DNA from: Fuerstiella sp041398845
GTDB lineage: Bacteria > Planctomycetota > Planctomycetia > Planctomycetales > Planctomycetaceae
DNA length: 64,000 nt
NCBI GenBank assembly: GCA_041398845.1
Contig: JAWKTZ010000017.1
Coordinates: forward strand, 62,001 to 126,000
Direction: 5' to 3'
The stretch's first letter is position 1. Each line of letters begins with the position of its first letter. Below, piece by piece: positions 51,459-60,714 of the stretch. A program made the translations under genes and the position numbers. Under the pieces are notes generated by a model. It was not told the origin of the DNA. It saw only the letters and a list, made by a program, of their open reading frames with translations, and searched no databases.

Positions 51459-52310
51459 TCAGGCCGATTCAGTCGACGCCATGTCCAGCACGAGGTTGCG
51501 GAACCGAGTGAGTTGCTGAACCAAACCTTCAAATTCAGACAGAGGCACCATATTGGGGCCGTCGCTTTTTGCGTGATCGGGGTCCGGATGAGTTTCAAAA
51601 AAAACGGCGTCGCAACCGATGGCCACTGCGGCTCTGGCCAGCGGTCCGACCATGTCACGCTGTCCGCCCGTGGTGGCTCCACCGGGCATCTGGACACTGT
51701 GAGTTGCGTCGAAAACCACGGGCACGCCAAACGATTTCATGATGGGAACACAGCGAAAATCGTTGACCAGGCGACCGTAACCAAAAGTCGTGCCGCGTTC
51801 TGTGAGCATCACATCGCGCAGACCTCGAGCCTCACATTTGCGTACGGCGTGAATGGTGTCTTCGGGGGCCACAAACTGAGGTTTTTTCACATTCACGCAG
51901 ATATTTTCCGCCACGGCCGCATCCGCCGCTGCCACCAGCAGGTCGGTTTGTCGAGCCAGAAACGCGGGAATCTGCAGAATCGAACACACCGCCGCACACG
52001 GAGCTGCCTGAGCGGCCTCATGAATGTCGGTGGTGGTGGGCAGCCCGGTCTCTCGTTTGACTTTCTCCAGCAGCTTCAGTCCCTCGTCCATTCCCGGGCC
52101 TCGATAACTGTCCACGCTGGTGCGGTTGGCTTTGTCAAAACTGGACTTAAAAACAACCTGCAGTCCCAGTTGATCGCGCAGTGATGCGAGGTGTTCGGCC
52201 ACCTCCATCACCATCGATTCGGACTCCATCACGCAGGGGCCTGCGATCAACAGCAGCGGTTGTCCGGTGCCTGCCTTGTACTTTCCGATGGTTACAATTC
52301 GATCTGTCAC
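51459..52310 (-). CDS. kdsA: 3-deoxy-8-phosphooctulonate (Kdo-8-phosphate) synthase
   Basis: The enzyme condenses phosphoenolpyruvate with arabinose-5-phosphate to Kdo-8-phosphate, needed for the inner core of lipopolysaccharide. The protein has 283 residues from GTG 52310, which has GGAG upstream and gives the family's usual length; a TTG start at 52370 would add 20. Diagnostic motifs: LLIAGPCVMESE, VFKSSFDKANRTS, SYRGPGMDEGL, the metal/substrate motifs MLTERGTTFGYGRLV and FDATHSVQMPGG, and FFETHPDPDHAKSDGPN. It implies that the organism can make Kdo. Confidence 0.95.
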   Translation of the reverse strand: MTDRIVTIGKYKAGTGQPLLLIAGPCVMESESMVMEVAEHLASLRDQLGLQVVFKSSFDKANRTSVDSYRGPGMDEGLKLLEKVKRETGLPTTTDIHEAAQAAPCAAVCSILQIPAFLARQTDLLVAAADAAVAENICVNVKKPQFVAPEDTIHAVRKCEARGLRDVMLTERGTTFGYGRLVNDFRCVPIMKSFGVPVVFDATHSVQMPGGATTGGQRDMVGPLARAAVAIGCDAVFFETHPDPDHAKSDGPNMVPLSEFEGLVQQLTRFRNLVLDMASTESA

Positions 52311-52476
52311 GCCTGTCTCCCTGGTCCTGATCGACACTGAAGAATCCTCAACCCGGCTGGTTGATGTCAACGCCAGACCGGCGGATGACGATTCCTGAAC
52401 GCGATTCTAGTTGGACGCCATCCCGGTGTCACCGGTAGGCCGAGGTCAACGCGTGCGTGAGAAAACCCGAATCTGC

Positions 52477-52677
52477 TCAGCGTCGCTGCGGCCGTCGTTT
52501 TTCGTCCGGGCTGCTGTTCTCCACGGCGGCTTCATAAACCGTGACGGCCGCTTTGGCCATCAGATGCATCGTCTGTCGCGACGGAGGCACAGGCAGCGGG
52601 TGTTCCATGCGAGACAGAAGATCGGCCACGGCCGCTTCAATGTCCTGTTCCAGAGCTCGAACAAGGTCCTGCTGCAT
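52477..52677 (-). CDS. Small helical protein of unknown function
   Basis: A 66-residue protein from ATG 52677; the frame extends upstream with basic, probably non-coding residues. It consists of two amphipathic helices (MQQDLVRALEQDIEAAVADL and MHLMAKAAVTVYEAAVEN) joined by a Pro-rich turn, and a polar tail. It lies between kdsA and the chemotaxis operon on the same strand, about 107 bp after the HDOD stop. Function unknown. Confidence 0.6.
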   Translation of the reverse strand: MQQDLVRALEQDIEAAVADLLSRMEHPLPVPPSRQTMHLMAKAAVTVYEAAVENSSPDEKRRPQRR

Positions 52678-52784
52678 GGAGAGTCTTCTTGATCCAGAGG
52701 AATGGCTGCGTCCTGAGTCTCGACCCTTCGAAACTCGCCTGCGTTCGACGGTTGAACGGAATATCAGGATATCAACTGTGTGCT

Positions 52785-53633
52785 TCAGGCGGAACCAGCC
52801 GTGAAGCATTCCTGTGCTGACTCAAACCGCTCCAGACCATCGAAGTAGGCTGCTTCCAACTGCTCTTCCGTCACACCCAGAGCGTTCAGAGATTCTGCTT
52901 TGACGGCAATGTCGGTCTCATGTTCAGATTCGCGTTCTTCCAGTCGCCATGCCAACTGATTGGCAAGGTTCAGGCCGTGACACATCGGGGAACCGCAGTC
53001 CGAAGGAGCGTGATGATACTGAACCGCCAGACGCAGTGAATCAGGCAGCTTCCATGCCTGCGACACCAGAGCGGTGACTTCCGCGTGGTTGACCGTCAGC
53101 ACGGCATGCTCTCTGTCTACCGGTCTCAGCATGGGTGAAAGATTTTCCAGAGCCAGAACGTGAGCCGGAGTCAAATGCTTGGAAAGGACCAGTTTCCCGA
53201 AGTCGTGGAACAGGCCGGCAGTTGGGAAGTCCATCGTGAAGTCTGCCACACTGAGTGCGGCCAGCGCTTCGGCGAAGCACATCACAGCGATACTGTGCTG
53301 CCAGTAAGAATCAGGCGTCAGACCAAACGCCGACAGATCGATCGCCTTTGGGGGACGCAGCGACGCTGCGATCGCGACGGCTTTGACTGTCCCTTCACCA
53401 AGCCGAATGACAGCCTGCCGAACGCCCGTCACCGGTCGCTGTCCATAGACGGCGGAATTCGCCAGCTTCAGAAGTTTCCCAATCAGAACGCCGTCGATTT
53501 CCAGCGTACTGATGACCTGTCCCAGATCATACTCCGGGTCTGCAAGGATCTCGTTCAGGCGACAAACGGTCTGCGGAAGTGGAGGCAGACTGTTGGCGCT
53601 CGCAACCAAATCCTCATGAAATTGCGGAATCAC
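52785..53633 (-). CDS. HDOD-domain signalling protein
   Basis: A 282-residue protein starting with GTG 53633, with AAGGAG upstream. Most of it is an HDOD domain: LPPLPQTVCRLNEILADPEYDL at the start, LLKLANSAVYG, then MDFPTAGLFHDFGKLVLSKH and VNHAEVTALVSQAWKLP. The HD pair is retained in FHDFGK, but the full catalytic set of a phosphodiesterase is not expected in this family. HDOD proteins relay signals in chemotaxis and two-component systems, which fits the downstream end of a chemotaxis operon. About 60 C-terminal residues form a separate helix-rich tail. Confidence 0.88.
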   Translation of the reverse strand: MIPQFHEDLVASANSLPPLPQTVCRLNEILADPEYDLGQVISTLEIDGVLIGKLLKLANSAVYGQRPVTGVRQAVIRLGEGTVKAVAIAASLRPPKAIDLSAFGLTPDSYWQHSIAVMCFAEALAALSVADFTMDFPTAGLFHDFGKLVLSKHLTPAHVLALENLSPMLRPVDREHAVLTVNHAEVTALVSQAWKLPDSLRLAVQYHHAPSDCGSPMCHGLNLANQLAWRLEERESEHETDIAVKAESLNALGVTEEQLEAAYFDGLERFESAQECFTAGSA

Positions 53634-53784
53634 CGGTAACTACTCCTTGGCCGAGGCCAGATCGGTCTTCATTCAGTTTATCGATCATAGACACGTCTCC
53701 GTAAAGTTTAATACCCACGGACGACTTGAAATTCCAAAGTGCCAACTGATCGAAGACATGTTCAGTAGGGCGGATACCCAGTGT

Positions 53785-54249
53785 CTACCTGGTCACCCTC
53801 ATCCGGCAAAGTCCATAGCGGGCCACATTGAAGCTCACCAATTCGTCGCGAAGATTGACCATCGCCGCTCGTGCTGCCGTCAACGTGTCGTCTTCCCGAC
53901 AGTGAACGATTTGGCCAAGGCGAATCCGTCGGCCGTCTCGAGACGTAATGAGATTCACAGAGATGTTAAATATCTCGTCCATGTTTTCGGAAAGATTCTC
54001 CGGGATCGCTCCTTCTTTCATCGCCTCGTCAGCACGACCAGCCGGAACCTGAGTCAACGCAGCGCCGAGTCGGCAGCTTGTGGCAAGGTCACAACTGATG
54101 TAGCCAGCCACAGCGCCGTCTTCGTCGACATATTCGGCGATGGATGTCGTTTCGAAATCCGCTGCGGGAGCGGCCACAACATCCAGCCCCAGCAGGCCGT
54201 GCATAAGTTCAATAACATTCTGTGCTGTGGATGCGATTGCAGTCGACAC
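53785..54249 (-). CDS. CheX/CheC-like protein
   Basis: A 154-residue protein starting at GTG 54249, after GAGG at a suitable distance; the frame extends 42 codons upstream without conserved content. The fold elements match the CheX/CheC phosphatase group: a first helix with VIELMHGLLGLDV, the beta segment GAVAGYISCDL and the second helix PENLSENMDEIFNISVNLI, in which the E-x-x-N pair expected for phosphatase activity appears as E-I-F-N. The GRRIRLGQIVHC strand follows. It lies between the CheY gene and the HDOD gene; it probably dephosphorylates a CheY or serves as an adaptor. Confidence 0.65.
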   Translation of the reverse strand: MSTAIASTAQNVIELMHGLLGLDVVAAPAADFETTSIAEYVDEDGAVAGYISCDLATSCRLGAALTQVPAGRADEAMKEGAIPENLSENMDEIFNISVNLITSRDGRRIRLGQIVHCREDDTLTAARAAMVNLRDELVSFNVARYGLCRMRVTR

Positions 54250-54362
54250 GTCAATAACCTCGTTGCAGAAAGGGTTCAGTCGTTCAGGCCACTGGCCGGG
54301 AAGTGAATGCGGTTTGTCAGGCCGGATTCGCAGAGCCGTCGGCTGCGGTCCGGCCGGTTGCC

Positions 54363-54725
54363 TCAGGCAAGACACGGGAGAATGGCAGCGTTCAGAGATT
54401 CGACATTAAACGGTTTGGTAATGATGAACTGAGCACCGGCATCCATGGCCTGATCGCGAACCTGCTGTCCGCTTTCCGAGGTGATGAATCCGAACTTCAC
54501 CTGCGACCCGGTGGCTCTTAGCTTCATCAGAAATTCAATGCCGTTCATCTCCGGCATGTTCCAGTCGCACAAAACCATTCCCGGCTTCTCAGCCTGGACT
54601 TTGGCAAGGCCGTCGGCACCGTTTTCGGCTTCCACAACGTCACACCGTCCCAGATCGGTCTGGGCGAGTGTGCGTTTGACGATCATCCGCATGGCTTTGC
54701 TGTCATCGACGATAAGGACTTTCAT
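54363..54725 (-). CDS. CheY-like response regulator
   Basis: A 120-residue single receiver domain. The acidic pocket is D7-D8, the phosphorylation site D54 sits in VLCDWNMPEMNG and the conserved lysine K104 in ITKPF. Thr/Ser in FITSESG completes the site. No output domain is present, so it acts by protein contact. The gene is in the chemotaxis operon between the two CheX-like genes. Confidence 0.93.
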   Translation of the reverse strand: MKVLIVDDSKAMRMIVKRTLAQTDLGRCDVVEAENGADGLAKVQAEKPGMVLCDWNMPEMNGIEFLMKLRATGSQVKFGFITSESGQQVRDQAMDAGAQFIITKPFNVESLNAAILPCLA

Positions 54726-54794
54726 ATTGAACTCCGGGACTTGTTGAACGTGATCGAAATTGACGGAAGAAACAGAAAGACAGAAACCCGCCCG

Positions 54795-55262
54795 TCAGAC
54801 CGCAGCGGTATCCTCGGCCAGATGGTGCCAGTAGACTTTCAGCGGCAGACCGGAGACCAGCACGTCAGCCATGGAGGTCAGAGGGATCTCTGCGGTCGGT
54901 GTGACGGTTTCCCGAGACACACAGGGCAGGGAAAGCTGCGAGACTCCGTCAGACAGCCCCTTGATGTTGCCGCCGATCATATTGACGATCTCGCCAACGG
55001 CATCACAGACTTCTTCATCGGAGATCCGGGAACCATCAGTTGCGAACATTGTTTCGGCAATCTGCTGAGCGGTTTCCGTAGGAGCCTCGACGACAACGAT
55101 TCCTTCCAGTCCTCCGGAAATGCGAATCGACGCGACGACGCGTTCGCCATCGGACGCCGCATCACCGGCATCGAAGAATTCTGTGGACATCGTCAGCATC
55201 TCTTCAAAGACACTGGCGATGATCTGGTTGATGGTGTCGATGTCGATGTTCATCATTCTCAT
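54795..55262 (-). CDS. CheX-like chemotaxis phosphatase
   Basis: A protein of 155 residues from ATG 55262 (55253 is nearly as good). It has the CheX pattern: the N-terminal helix NIDIDTINQIIASVFEEML, VASIRISGGLEGIVVVEAP and the key helix DAVGEIVNMIGGNIKGL with the E-x-x-N phosphatase pair (E-I-V-N). The C-terminal beta part includes LVSGLPLKVYWHHL. CheX dimers speed up CheY-P dephosphorylation; two CheY genes in the same operon are the likely targets. It is transcribed downstream of the second CheY gene. Confidence 0.88.
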   Translation of the reverse strand: MRMMNIDIDTINQIIASVFEEMLTMSTEFFDAGDAASDGERVVASIRISGGLEGIVVVEAPTETAQQIAETMFATDGSRISDEEVCDAVGEIVNMIGGNIKGLSDGVSQLSLPCVSRETVTPTAEIPLTSMADVLVSGLPLKVYWHHLAEDTAAV

Positions 55263-55387
55263 TTTCGTTTCGCGACCAGCCCAAAGCGGGCGGTCTGGAC
55301 AGGTGAGCATGTCATGGCTGAGCTTCCGGGTGAGTCCGGCTCGCAGGTCAATCAGGTGGAAATGTCATCGCAGCGCTGGCCGCTGGT

Positions 55388-55786
55388 CTATGGCTGGCCG
55401 CTGGCATGGACTGTTGGCGTACGAACTCCGATCAGTGCCAGTTTCTCTGTCAGAATTTCGACAGTGAACGGTTTCATCACGAACTCATCAACCCCCGCCA
55501 TCAAAGCGCGAGCCATTTGAGCAGGTTCGGTTTCGGTTGTGACCATAACGATCGGGATTCTTCGGATTGCGGGATCGGCTCGCAATGCCTTCACAAACTG
55601 AAGTCCGTCCATCACGGGCATGTTCCAGTCGACCAGAATCAGCTCAACGGTCTCAATGTGCTCGTGCAGCTTTTTCAGTCCGTCCTGCCCGTGTTCCGCT
55701 TCCAGAACACTAAATCCCAGCGGCTCCACAATTCGTCTCAGAATTCGACGAATCGCGCGAGAGTCATCTATGATCAAGGCGTGCAT
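55388..55786 (-). CDS. CheY-like response regulator (second copy)
   Basis: A 132-residue receiver domain starting at ATG 55786, after a GGGAAGG stretch. D7-D8 and D53 (LILVDWNMPVMDG) form the acidic pocket, with T in MVTTETEP and K in VMKPFTVE. A 12-residue tail follows. It is only moderately similar to the CheY copy at 54363, so the two probably have different partners. It lies immediately downstream of cheR. Confidence 0.92.
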   Translation of the reverse strand: MHALIIDDSRAIRRILRRIVEPLGFSVLEAEHGQDGLKKLHEHIETVELILVDWNMPVMDGLQFVKALRADPAIRRIPIVMVTTETEPAQMARALMAGVDEFVMKPFTVEILTEKLALIGVRTPTVHASGQP

Positions 55787-55838
55787 GCCTTCCCTTTCGA
55801 AAAAACTGTGTTGAATCAAACGCGTGTCATGGGGAACG

Positions 55839-56666
55839 TTATTTCAGTCGGTAGAACACACTGTTGCCGACCTGAACTCGTTCAAAGCCCGCATCCAGGC
55901 CCATTGTGGTTTCGGCAGCCCCCAGAAACAGCACAGCGTTGGGAGCCATGACGCGGCGAACTTTTTCAAGAATGGCTCGCTTGGTCTCGGGTGAGAAATA
56001 GATCAGTACGTTTCTCAGAAACACGATGTCCATGACCGGCAGCGGCGGCCAGCGTTCAATCAGGTTCAGCTTCATGAATCGGGCCATGCTGCGAACTTCC
56101 GGCTTTAGTTCCCACTGCAGACCGCTTCGCTGAAAATGTTTCACCAGCAGAGCTGCCGGAAGTCCTCTGTTCACTTCGATCTGCGAAAACTTCGCTGCAC
56201 TCGCCCGCGCCAGAACATCGTCGGACAGATCTGTTCCGACCAACTGAACCTTCCACGAGGCCAGGTCGGCAAAGTGTTCCCTCAGATGCATGGCGATGGA
56301 ATAGATTTCCTGTCCGGTCGAGCAGGCTGCAGACCAGATGTTTAATGACCTGGTTGCGGCGTTTCGGGTCTTGAATTCAGAAAACAGTGTCTTTTGAAGT
56401 GATTCAAACGGATGAACATCACGAAAGAAACTGGTTTCATTCGTTGTCATCGCTTCCACCAGTTGCGCCTCGAGCTTTATCTGACGCTGGCGGCGCAGTG
56501 ACTGAACAAGGTCGTTGATGGAATCAAAGCCGTTGCTTCGGGCAACCGGAGCCAGTCGTGCTTCAATCAGGTAGCTCTTGCTCACATCCAGCTCAATAGC
56601 CGAACGTTCGCGCACTGTTGTGCAGACGTAACTGATCGCATCCGGAGTAAGTGTGGCGGTGGACAT
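55839..56666 (-). CDS. cheR: Chemotaxis protein methyltransferase CheR
   Basis: A 275-residue SAM-dependent enzyme that methylates glutamates of chemoreceptors. The N-terminal helical domain (about 1-80) is followed by TTNETSFFRDVHPFESL, the SAM motif LNIWSAACSTGQEIYSIA, a VQLVGTDLSDDVLARA strand, MDIVFLRNVLIYF and APNAVLFLGAAETT. Its ATG overlaps the stop of cheB (TAATG), which indicates coupled translation. It lacks the C-terminal TPRs seen in some CheR proteins. Confidence 0.95.
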   Translation of the reverse strand: MSTATLTPDAISYVCTTVRERSAIELDVSKSYLIEARLAPVARSNGFDSINDLVQSLRRQRQIKLEAQLVEAMTTNETSFFRDVHPFESLQKTLFSEFKTRNAATRSLNIWSAACSTGQEIYSIAMHLREHFADLASWKVQLVGTDLSDDVLARASAAKFSQIEVNRGLPAALLVKHFQRSGLQWELKPEVRSMARFMKLNLIERWPPLPVMDIVFLRNVLIYFSPETKRAILEKVRRVMAPNAVLFLGAAETTMGLDAGFERVQVGNSVFYRLK

Positions 56667-57766
56667 TAACGGCTTTCACAGACTGATGCTGATCGACGAG
56701 CGACCGCAACACGACGCAGTAATTCACTCGGTACCGAGGTCAATGGAACAACCTGACTTGCCAGACCAGCTTCCGTGACCGCTCGTGGCATTCCCCAGAC
56801 AACACACGATGACTCGTCCTGAGCAATCACCGAACCACCGGACTGCACGATGCATTCAGCGCCGCGTTTGCCATCCTGACCCATGCCGGTGAGCACCACG
56901 GCCTGACAGCCGGCTCCGTAAACTTTCGCCGCTGATCGAAACAGAACGTCAACAGCCGGACGACACGAATTTTCATGGGGTGCCTGATTCAACATAGCTC
57001 GAACGGACACACCTTGACGGTGAATTTCCAGATGAAAATCCCCCGGTGCAATGAACACTGTTCCCGGTTGTATGGCATCACCATCCTGCGCTTCAACGAC
57101 GGTCAGAGCACAGTCCTGATTGAGACGATTGGCCAGTTGTCGAGTGAACACGGGAGGCATGTGCTGAACAATAATCACCGGGACAGGAAAGTCCCCGGGG
57201 AGTTTCCCGATCACCTGACTCAACGCCTGTGGACCTCCGGTCGATGCCCCGATCACAACAGCATCACAACGCTTCATCTGCCGCATGGGTTGTGGTGATG
57301 AAGGAAGTTGTCGACGTTGAATGACAGGCTGAGACGCTTTTCGAACAGGCGAATCATGGAACGGACACAGCGATTTGATTTTGGGGATCAACTCCTGCCG
57401 CACTGATTCCATGCCCGCTGCCACACTTCCGACGTTGGCCGGTTTTGCGACGTAATCGTTGGCTCCGCGAGCCAGAGCATCAAACGTTGCAATGGCACCA
57501 CGCTCGCTGAGCGTGCTGAACATGATGACCGGAAGGTTGGGGTAGTCTTTGCGAAGCAGTGGAAGTGTGGCCAGACCGTCCAGTTCCGGCATTTCAATGT
57601 CCATCGTCACGAGGTCCGGTGTCACCTGCGGAAGTTTCGCCAGAGCGATGCGACCATTGGCCGCTGTGCCGACCACCTCAATCTCCGGATCCTGTGACAG
57701 GATGTCGGACAGCAGTCGTCGAATCACAACGGAATCGTCAACAATAAGGACACGAATCGGACGCAT
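56666..57766 (-). CDS. cheB: Protein-glutamate methylesterase CheB
   Basis: A 366-residue enzyme that removes receptor methyl groups when phosphorylated. It starts at ATG 57766, giving RPIRVLIVDDSVVIRRLL as the receiver domain start, with the phosphorylation Asp in LVTMDIEMPELDG. The methylesterase domain has catalytic Ser in VIGASTGGPQAL, IVQHMPPVFTRQLA with His, and the late Asp in VLTGMGQDGKRGA. The open frame runs 58 codons further upstream, but that part is probably not translated. It is coupled to cheR. Confidence 0.95.
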   Translation of the reverse strand: MRPIRVLIVDDSVVIRRLLSDILSQDPEIEVVGTAANGRIALAKLPQVTPDLVTMDIEMPELDGLATLPLLRKDYPNLPVIMFSTLSERGAIATFDALARGANDYVAKPANVGSVAAGMESVRQELIPKIKSLCPFHDSPVRKASQPVIQRRQLPSSPQPMRQMKRCDAVVIGASTGGPQALSQVIGKLPGDFPVPVIIVQHMPPVFTRQLANRLNQDCALTVVEAQDGDAIQPGTVFIAPGDFHLEIHRQGVSVRAMLNQAPHENSCRPAVDVLFRSAAKVYGAGCQAVVLTGMGQDGKRGAECIVQSGGSVIAQDESSCVVWGMPRAVTEAGLASQVVPLTSVPSELLRRVAVARRSASVCESR

Positions 57767-57946
57767 GGAGATGGATGTTTCAGGTTGTGTGACCCGCCTC
57801 AGCCGGTCGGCTTTCGGCAGGTCAAATGTTCGCAGAGGTTCGATCACACGGTCGTTTAGCACCAGTGGTAACGAGTGAATCAGCAAGGAAAACAGCAGGG
57901 CGGTGGTTTGGAACGCAAACACACCGCCCCGCAAATCCACAACGGT

Positions 57947-60541
57947 CTAGCTTCTGCGTCCGGCGTAATGACCGCCGACGGCATGTCGATCAACAGTCGG
58001 AGACACTGCATTCCGCGTTTCCTGACTGATTTCCTCCAGCATTCGCAGTGCAGCATCTTCTGCACCGCCCTTGCGTTCGGAACTGTGCCCCAGTGCCTGA
58101 AGTTCAGCCGCCATACGCGACATTTCACTCGCCGCCTGCTGGCAGTTATTCGCCCCCTGAGTCGTATCCTGAGCAGCCGTCGCCACGGACGTGATGTTCT
58201 GAGCAATCTCAGACGTTCCCTTGGCGGCTTCCGCAACGTTGCGACTCATTTCGTTGGCCGTCGCCGTCTGTTCTTCGACAGCACTGGCGATGGTGTTGGA
58301 GATGTCATTGATCTGAGCGATCACGTCACCGATCTCACGGATCGACGCGACGGCTCCCTGGGTGTCGCCCTGGATGGCTTCAATCTTGCGGCTGATATCT
58401 TCCGTGGCTTTGGCCGTTTCTTTCGCCAGTTCTTTGACCTCGTTGGCCACGACGGCGAATCCCTTGCCGGCTTCGCCAGCTCGAGCGGCTTCGATCGTGG
58501 CATTCAATGCCAACAGATTGGTCTGTTCGGCGATGGACGTGATGACCTTGATCACCTTGCCGATTTCCAGACTGCTGTCTCCCAGTTTGCCGACAGACGC
58601 GTTCGCCGTGGCGGCGGTGGAGACCGCTTCCTGAGACACGCGAGCGGCATCGCTGGCGTTCTTGGCAATCTCACGAATGGCCGCGTTCATTTCTTCCACA
58701 CCCGTCGCCACGGTCTGCACATTCATGCTGACCTGCTCGGAGGCTGCAGAAACGACGCCCGCCTGGCTGGACGTTTCTTCGGCATTGGATGCCATCTGAG
58801 TACTCACAGCGGTGAGTTCTTCGGCCGATGCCGCAAGCGTCGCGGAATTGGCGTTGACCAGTTCCAGGATGCGAGCCATCTCTTCCGCTTTTCGCTGATC
58901 GCGAGCCGCGGCTTCTTTCTGCTGGCGAGCCGCTTCGTTGCGCGCCTGAACGGCCTCAGTCACTTCCGTCGCAAACTTGACAACCTTGACCAGCTTGCCG
59001 TCGGCGTCCGCAATGGGATTGTAAGAAGCCTGGATGAAGACTTCTCTGTTGCCCTTGCCGACTCGTCGGTACTCACCAGGAAGGTTCTCGCCCCGATTCA
59101 ATCGTTCCCAGAATTCGCGATATTCAGCAGAGTTCCTTTCCTCTTCGGGCATGAACATTTTGTGATGCTTGCCTTTGATTTCAGAGAGCGAATAGTCGAC
59201 TGTCGTCAGGAAGTTGTCGTTCGCACTGATGATGGTGCCGTCCATATTGAATTCGATGACAGCCTGTGATTTGCCGATCGCATTCAGCTTGGCTTCCGCT
59301 TCGACCATGTCGCGTCGCTGTTCGCCAACTTCGATCCAGTTCACGCTGGTTGCGTCCACGGCTGAACTGATTCCATCCAGCGCGGTGTTCAGTGACGCTC
59401 CCATACGGCTGATTTCGTCATTGCCCGATAACGAGAGTCGGCTGGTCAAATCGCCGTTCGCGAGAGCGTCAATGGCGTTCGCTGTGGCCTGAATCGGTTT
59501 GACAATTCCGCGAGCCAGCCACGCGGCGATAACGGCGATCAGAACGCCCGCCAGAATGCCAATTCCGGCAACGAAATTACGAATCGACGTCGCTGTACTC
59601 ACAGCCTGACTGGTCTGCCAGCGTGCGAGAACCGTCCAGCCATATCCGGGAAACGTTTCGAAGCCCCGTTGAGCGGCGTAGCCGTTGAGCTGTGAGATCT
59701 TCTTGCGAGCGTGAACTTCTTCGACATATCCACATTCACCTTTCGAGCCCAGTTCTGCGGACTGAATTCCTTTATCGATCAGGTTCAGCTTCATAACGGC
59801 TGCAGGATCGTAGTCGTTCAGTACGAATCCGTCTTTGTTCAGAAACTGCATCTCAATTTCACGTCCGTTCTCTTGTTGTGCAGCCACCTGATCGGTGTAG
59901 ATGGCTCCCACAATGCGATCGAACGATGCGCGATTCGACCAAACGCCCACGATTTTGCCTTCGGCATTGGCGATGGGAGCTGAGAAGTTCAGGCTGAACC
60001 CATTTGAGCCATAAAGCCGAGCGACATCGTTGTCGACCGCGACATCACTGGTGAATGAAGCTCCCGGCTGAATCTGCCCGCTGATACATGCTTCAAACCA
60101 CTCCTGCCCCTTAACGCTCTGGCCAATCAGATGACTGCTGTTCAGAGGCTTACCATCAAAGGTGACCGTGTTTGTGGCAACGATTTTTCCGTCGGCATCG
60201 GTGATGACCATCAGGTCGTAGCAGCCGTAGGCTTCTGTATAGAAGTTGGCTGCGGCCGTCATCTTTTCCGGTGTGTCCTGAGCCATCGGATTGAAGGCGA
60301 ATGCCTGAACGTCGCCATAACGTTCAAACAGATTGCGATCGATCTTTTCGGCGACTTCAGACGCCATGGACTGCATCTGCAGGCCCGCTCGTTCATGCAG
60401 AGCATTGTACGTGCTGTTGTAGGCCAACATACCGACAACGGCCATCGGCAGCAGGCCAAGGCCGAGAAAGCTGGCCATGAGTTTGGTTTTCAGGCTGCCG
60501 GGCTGGAGCCATGACAATTTTGAAGCAGTCGACGAGGTCAT
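57947..60541 (-). CDS. Methyl-accepting chemotaxis protein (dCache-HAMP-PAS-MA)
   Basis: An 864-residue receptor. It has a first membrane span at residues 21-41, a periplasmic double-Cache domain (about 45-310), a second span at 323-344, HAMP (345-398), a PAS domain (about 415-535, AIGKSQAVIEFNMDG then FMPEEERNSAEYREFW) and the MA signalling domain (about 560-815). The hairpin tip, SIAEQTNLLALNATIEAARA with GKGFAVVANEVKELA, is intact and binds CheA/CheW. The C-terminus lacks the NWETF-like pentapeptide that tethers CheR. The dCache domain suggests a small extracellular ligand, and the internal PAS a second cytoplasmic input. Confidence 0.94.
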   Translation of the reverse strand: MTSSTASKLSWLQPGSLKTKLMASFLGLGLLPMAVVGMLAYNSTYNALHERAGLQMQSMASEVAEKIDRNLFERYGDVQAFAFNPMAQDTPEKMTAAANFYTEAYGCYDLMVITDADGKIVATNTVTFDGKPLNSSHLIGQSVKGQEWFEACISGQIQPGASFTSDVAVDNDVARLYGSNGFSLNFSAPIANAEGKIVGVWSNRASFDRIVGAIYTDQVAAQQENGREIEMQFLNKDGFVLNDYDPAAVMKLNLIDKGIQSAELGSKGECGYVEEVHARKKISQLNGYAAQRGFETFPGYGWTVLARWQTSQAVSTATSIRNFVAGIGILAGVLIAVIAAWLARGIVKPIQATANAIDALANGDLTSRLSLSGNDEISRMGASLNTALDGISSAVDATSVNWIEVGEQRRDMVEAEAKLNAIGKSQAVIEFNMDGTIISANDNFLTTVDYSLSEIKGKHHKMFMPEEERNSAEYREFWERLNRGENLPGEYRRVGKGNREVFIQASYNPIADADGKLVKVVKFATEVTEAVQARNEAARQQKEAAARDQRKAEEMARILELVNANSATLAASAEELTAVSTQMASNAEETSSQAGVVSAASEQVSMNVQTVATGVEEMNAAIREIAKNASDAARVSQEAVSTAATANASVGKLGDSSLEIGKVIKVITSIAEQTNLLALNATIEAARAGEAGKGFAVVANEVKELAKETAKATEDISRKIEAIQGDTQGAVASIREIGDVIAQINDISNTIASAVEEQTATANEMSRNVAEAAKGTSEIAQNITSVATAAQDTTQGANNCQQAASEMSRMAAELQALGHSSERKGGAEDAALRMLEEISQETRNAVSPTVDRHAVGGHYAGRRS

Positions 60542-60622
60542 TGGAAGTCAATCCTGTTAAGCAAAAGTTGGGGCAAACAGATTCAGGGGAAACACAGATG
60601 GTCGGGCAGTGACTTGGAACAC

Positions 60623-60708
60623 CTGACAAAACCGGGACTGGCACCCGGACGAAGCACACATCGCGCAGGACACCTGACTCGCGAGGGCGCCTGTCCCGGT
60701 TTTGTCAG
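60623..60708. repeat. 16-bp inverted repeat between MCP and cheW
   Basis: CTGACAAAACCGGGAC at 60623-60638 and its perfect reverse complement at 60693-60708 are separated by 54 nt. It lies between the MCP start (60541) and the CheW stop (60715) inside the operon. The loop also carries a second copy of ACACCTGAC that is present just before the left arm. It could stabilise or attenuate the transcript between cheW and the receptor gene. Confidence 0.75.
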
Positions 60709-60714
60709 AATCTC

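Noticed and set aside
57875..59269. A 464-codon open frame on the plus strand
   Set aside because: It is exactly antisense to the MCP signalling region; the repetitive Ala/Glu/Thr codons of the receptor keep the opposite frame open. It has no motifs and no ribosome site.
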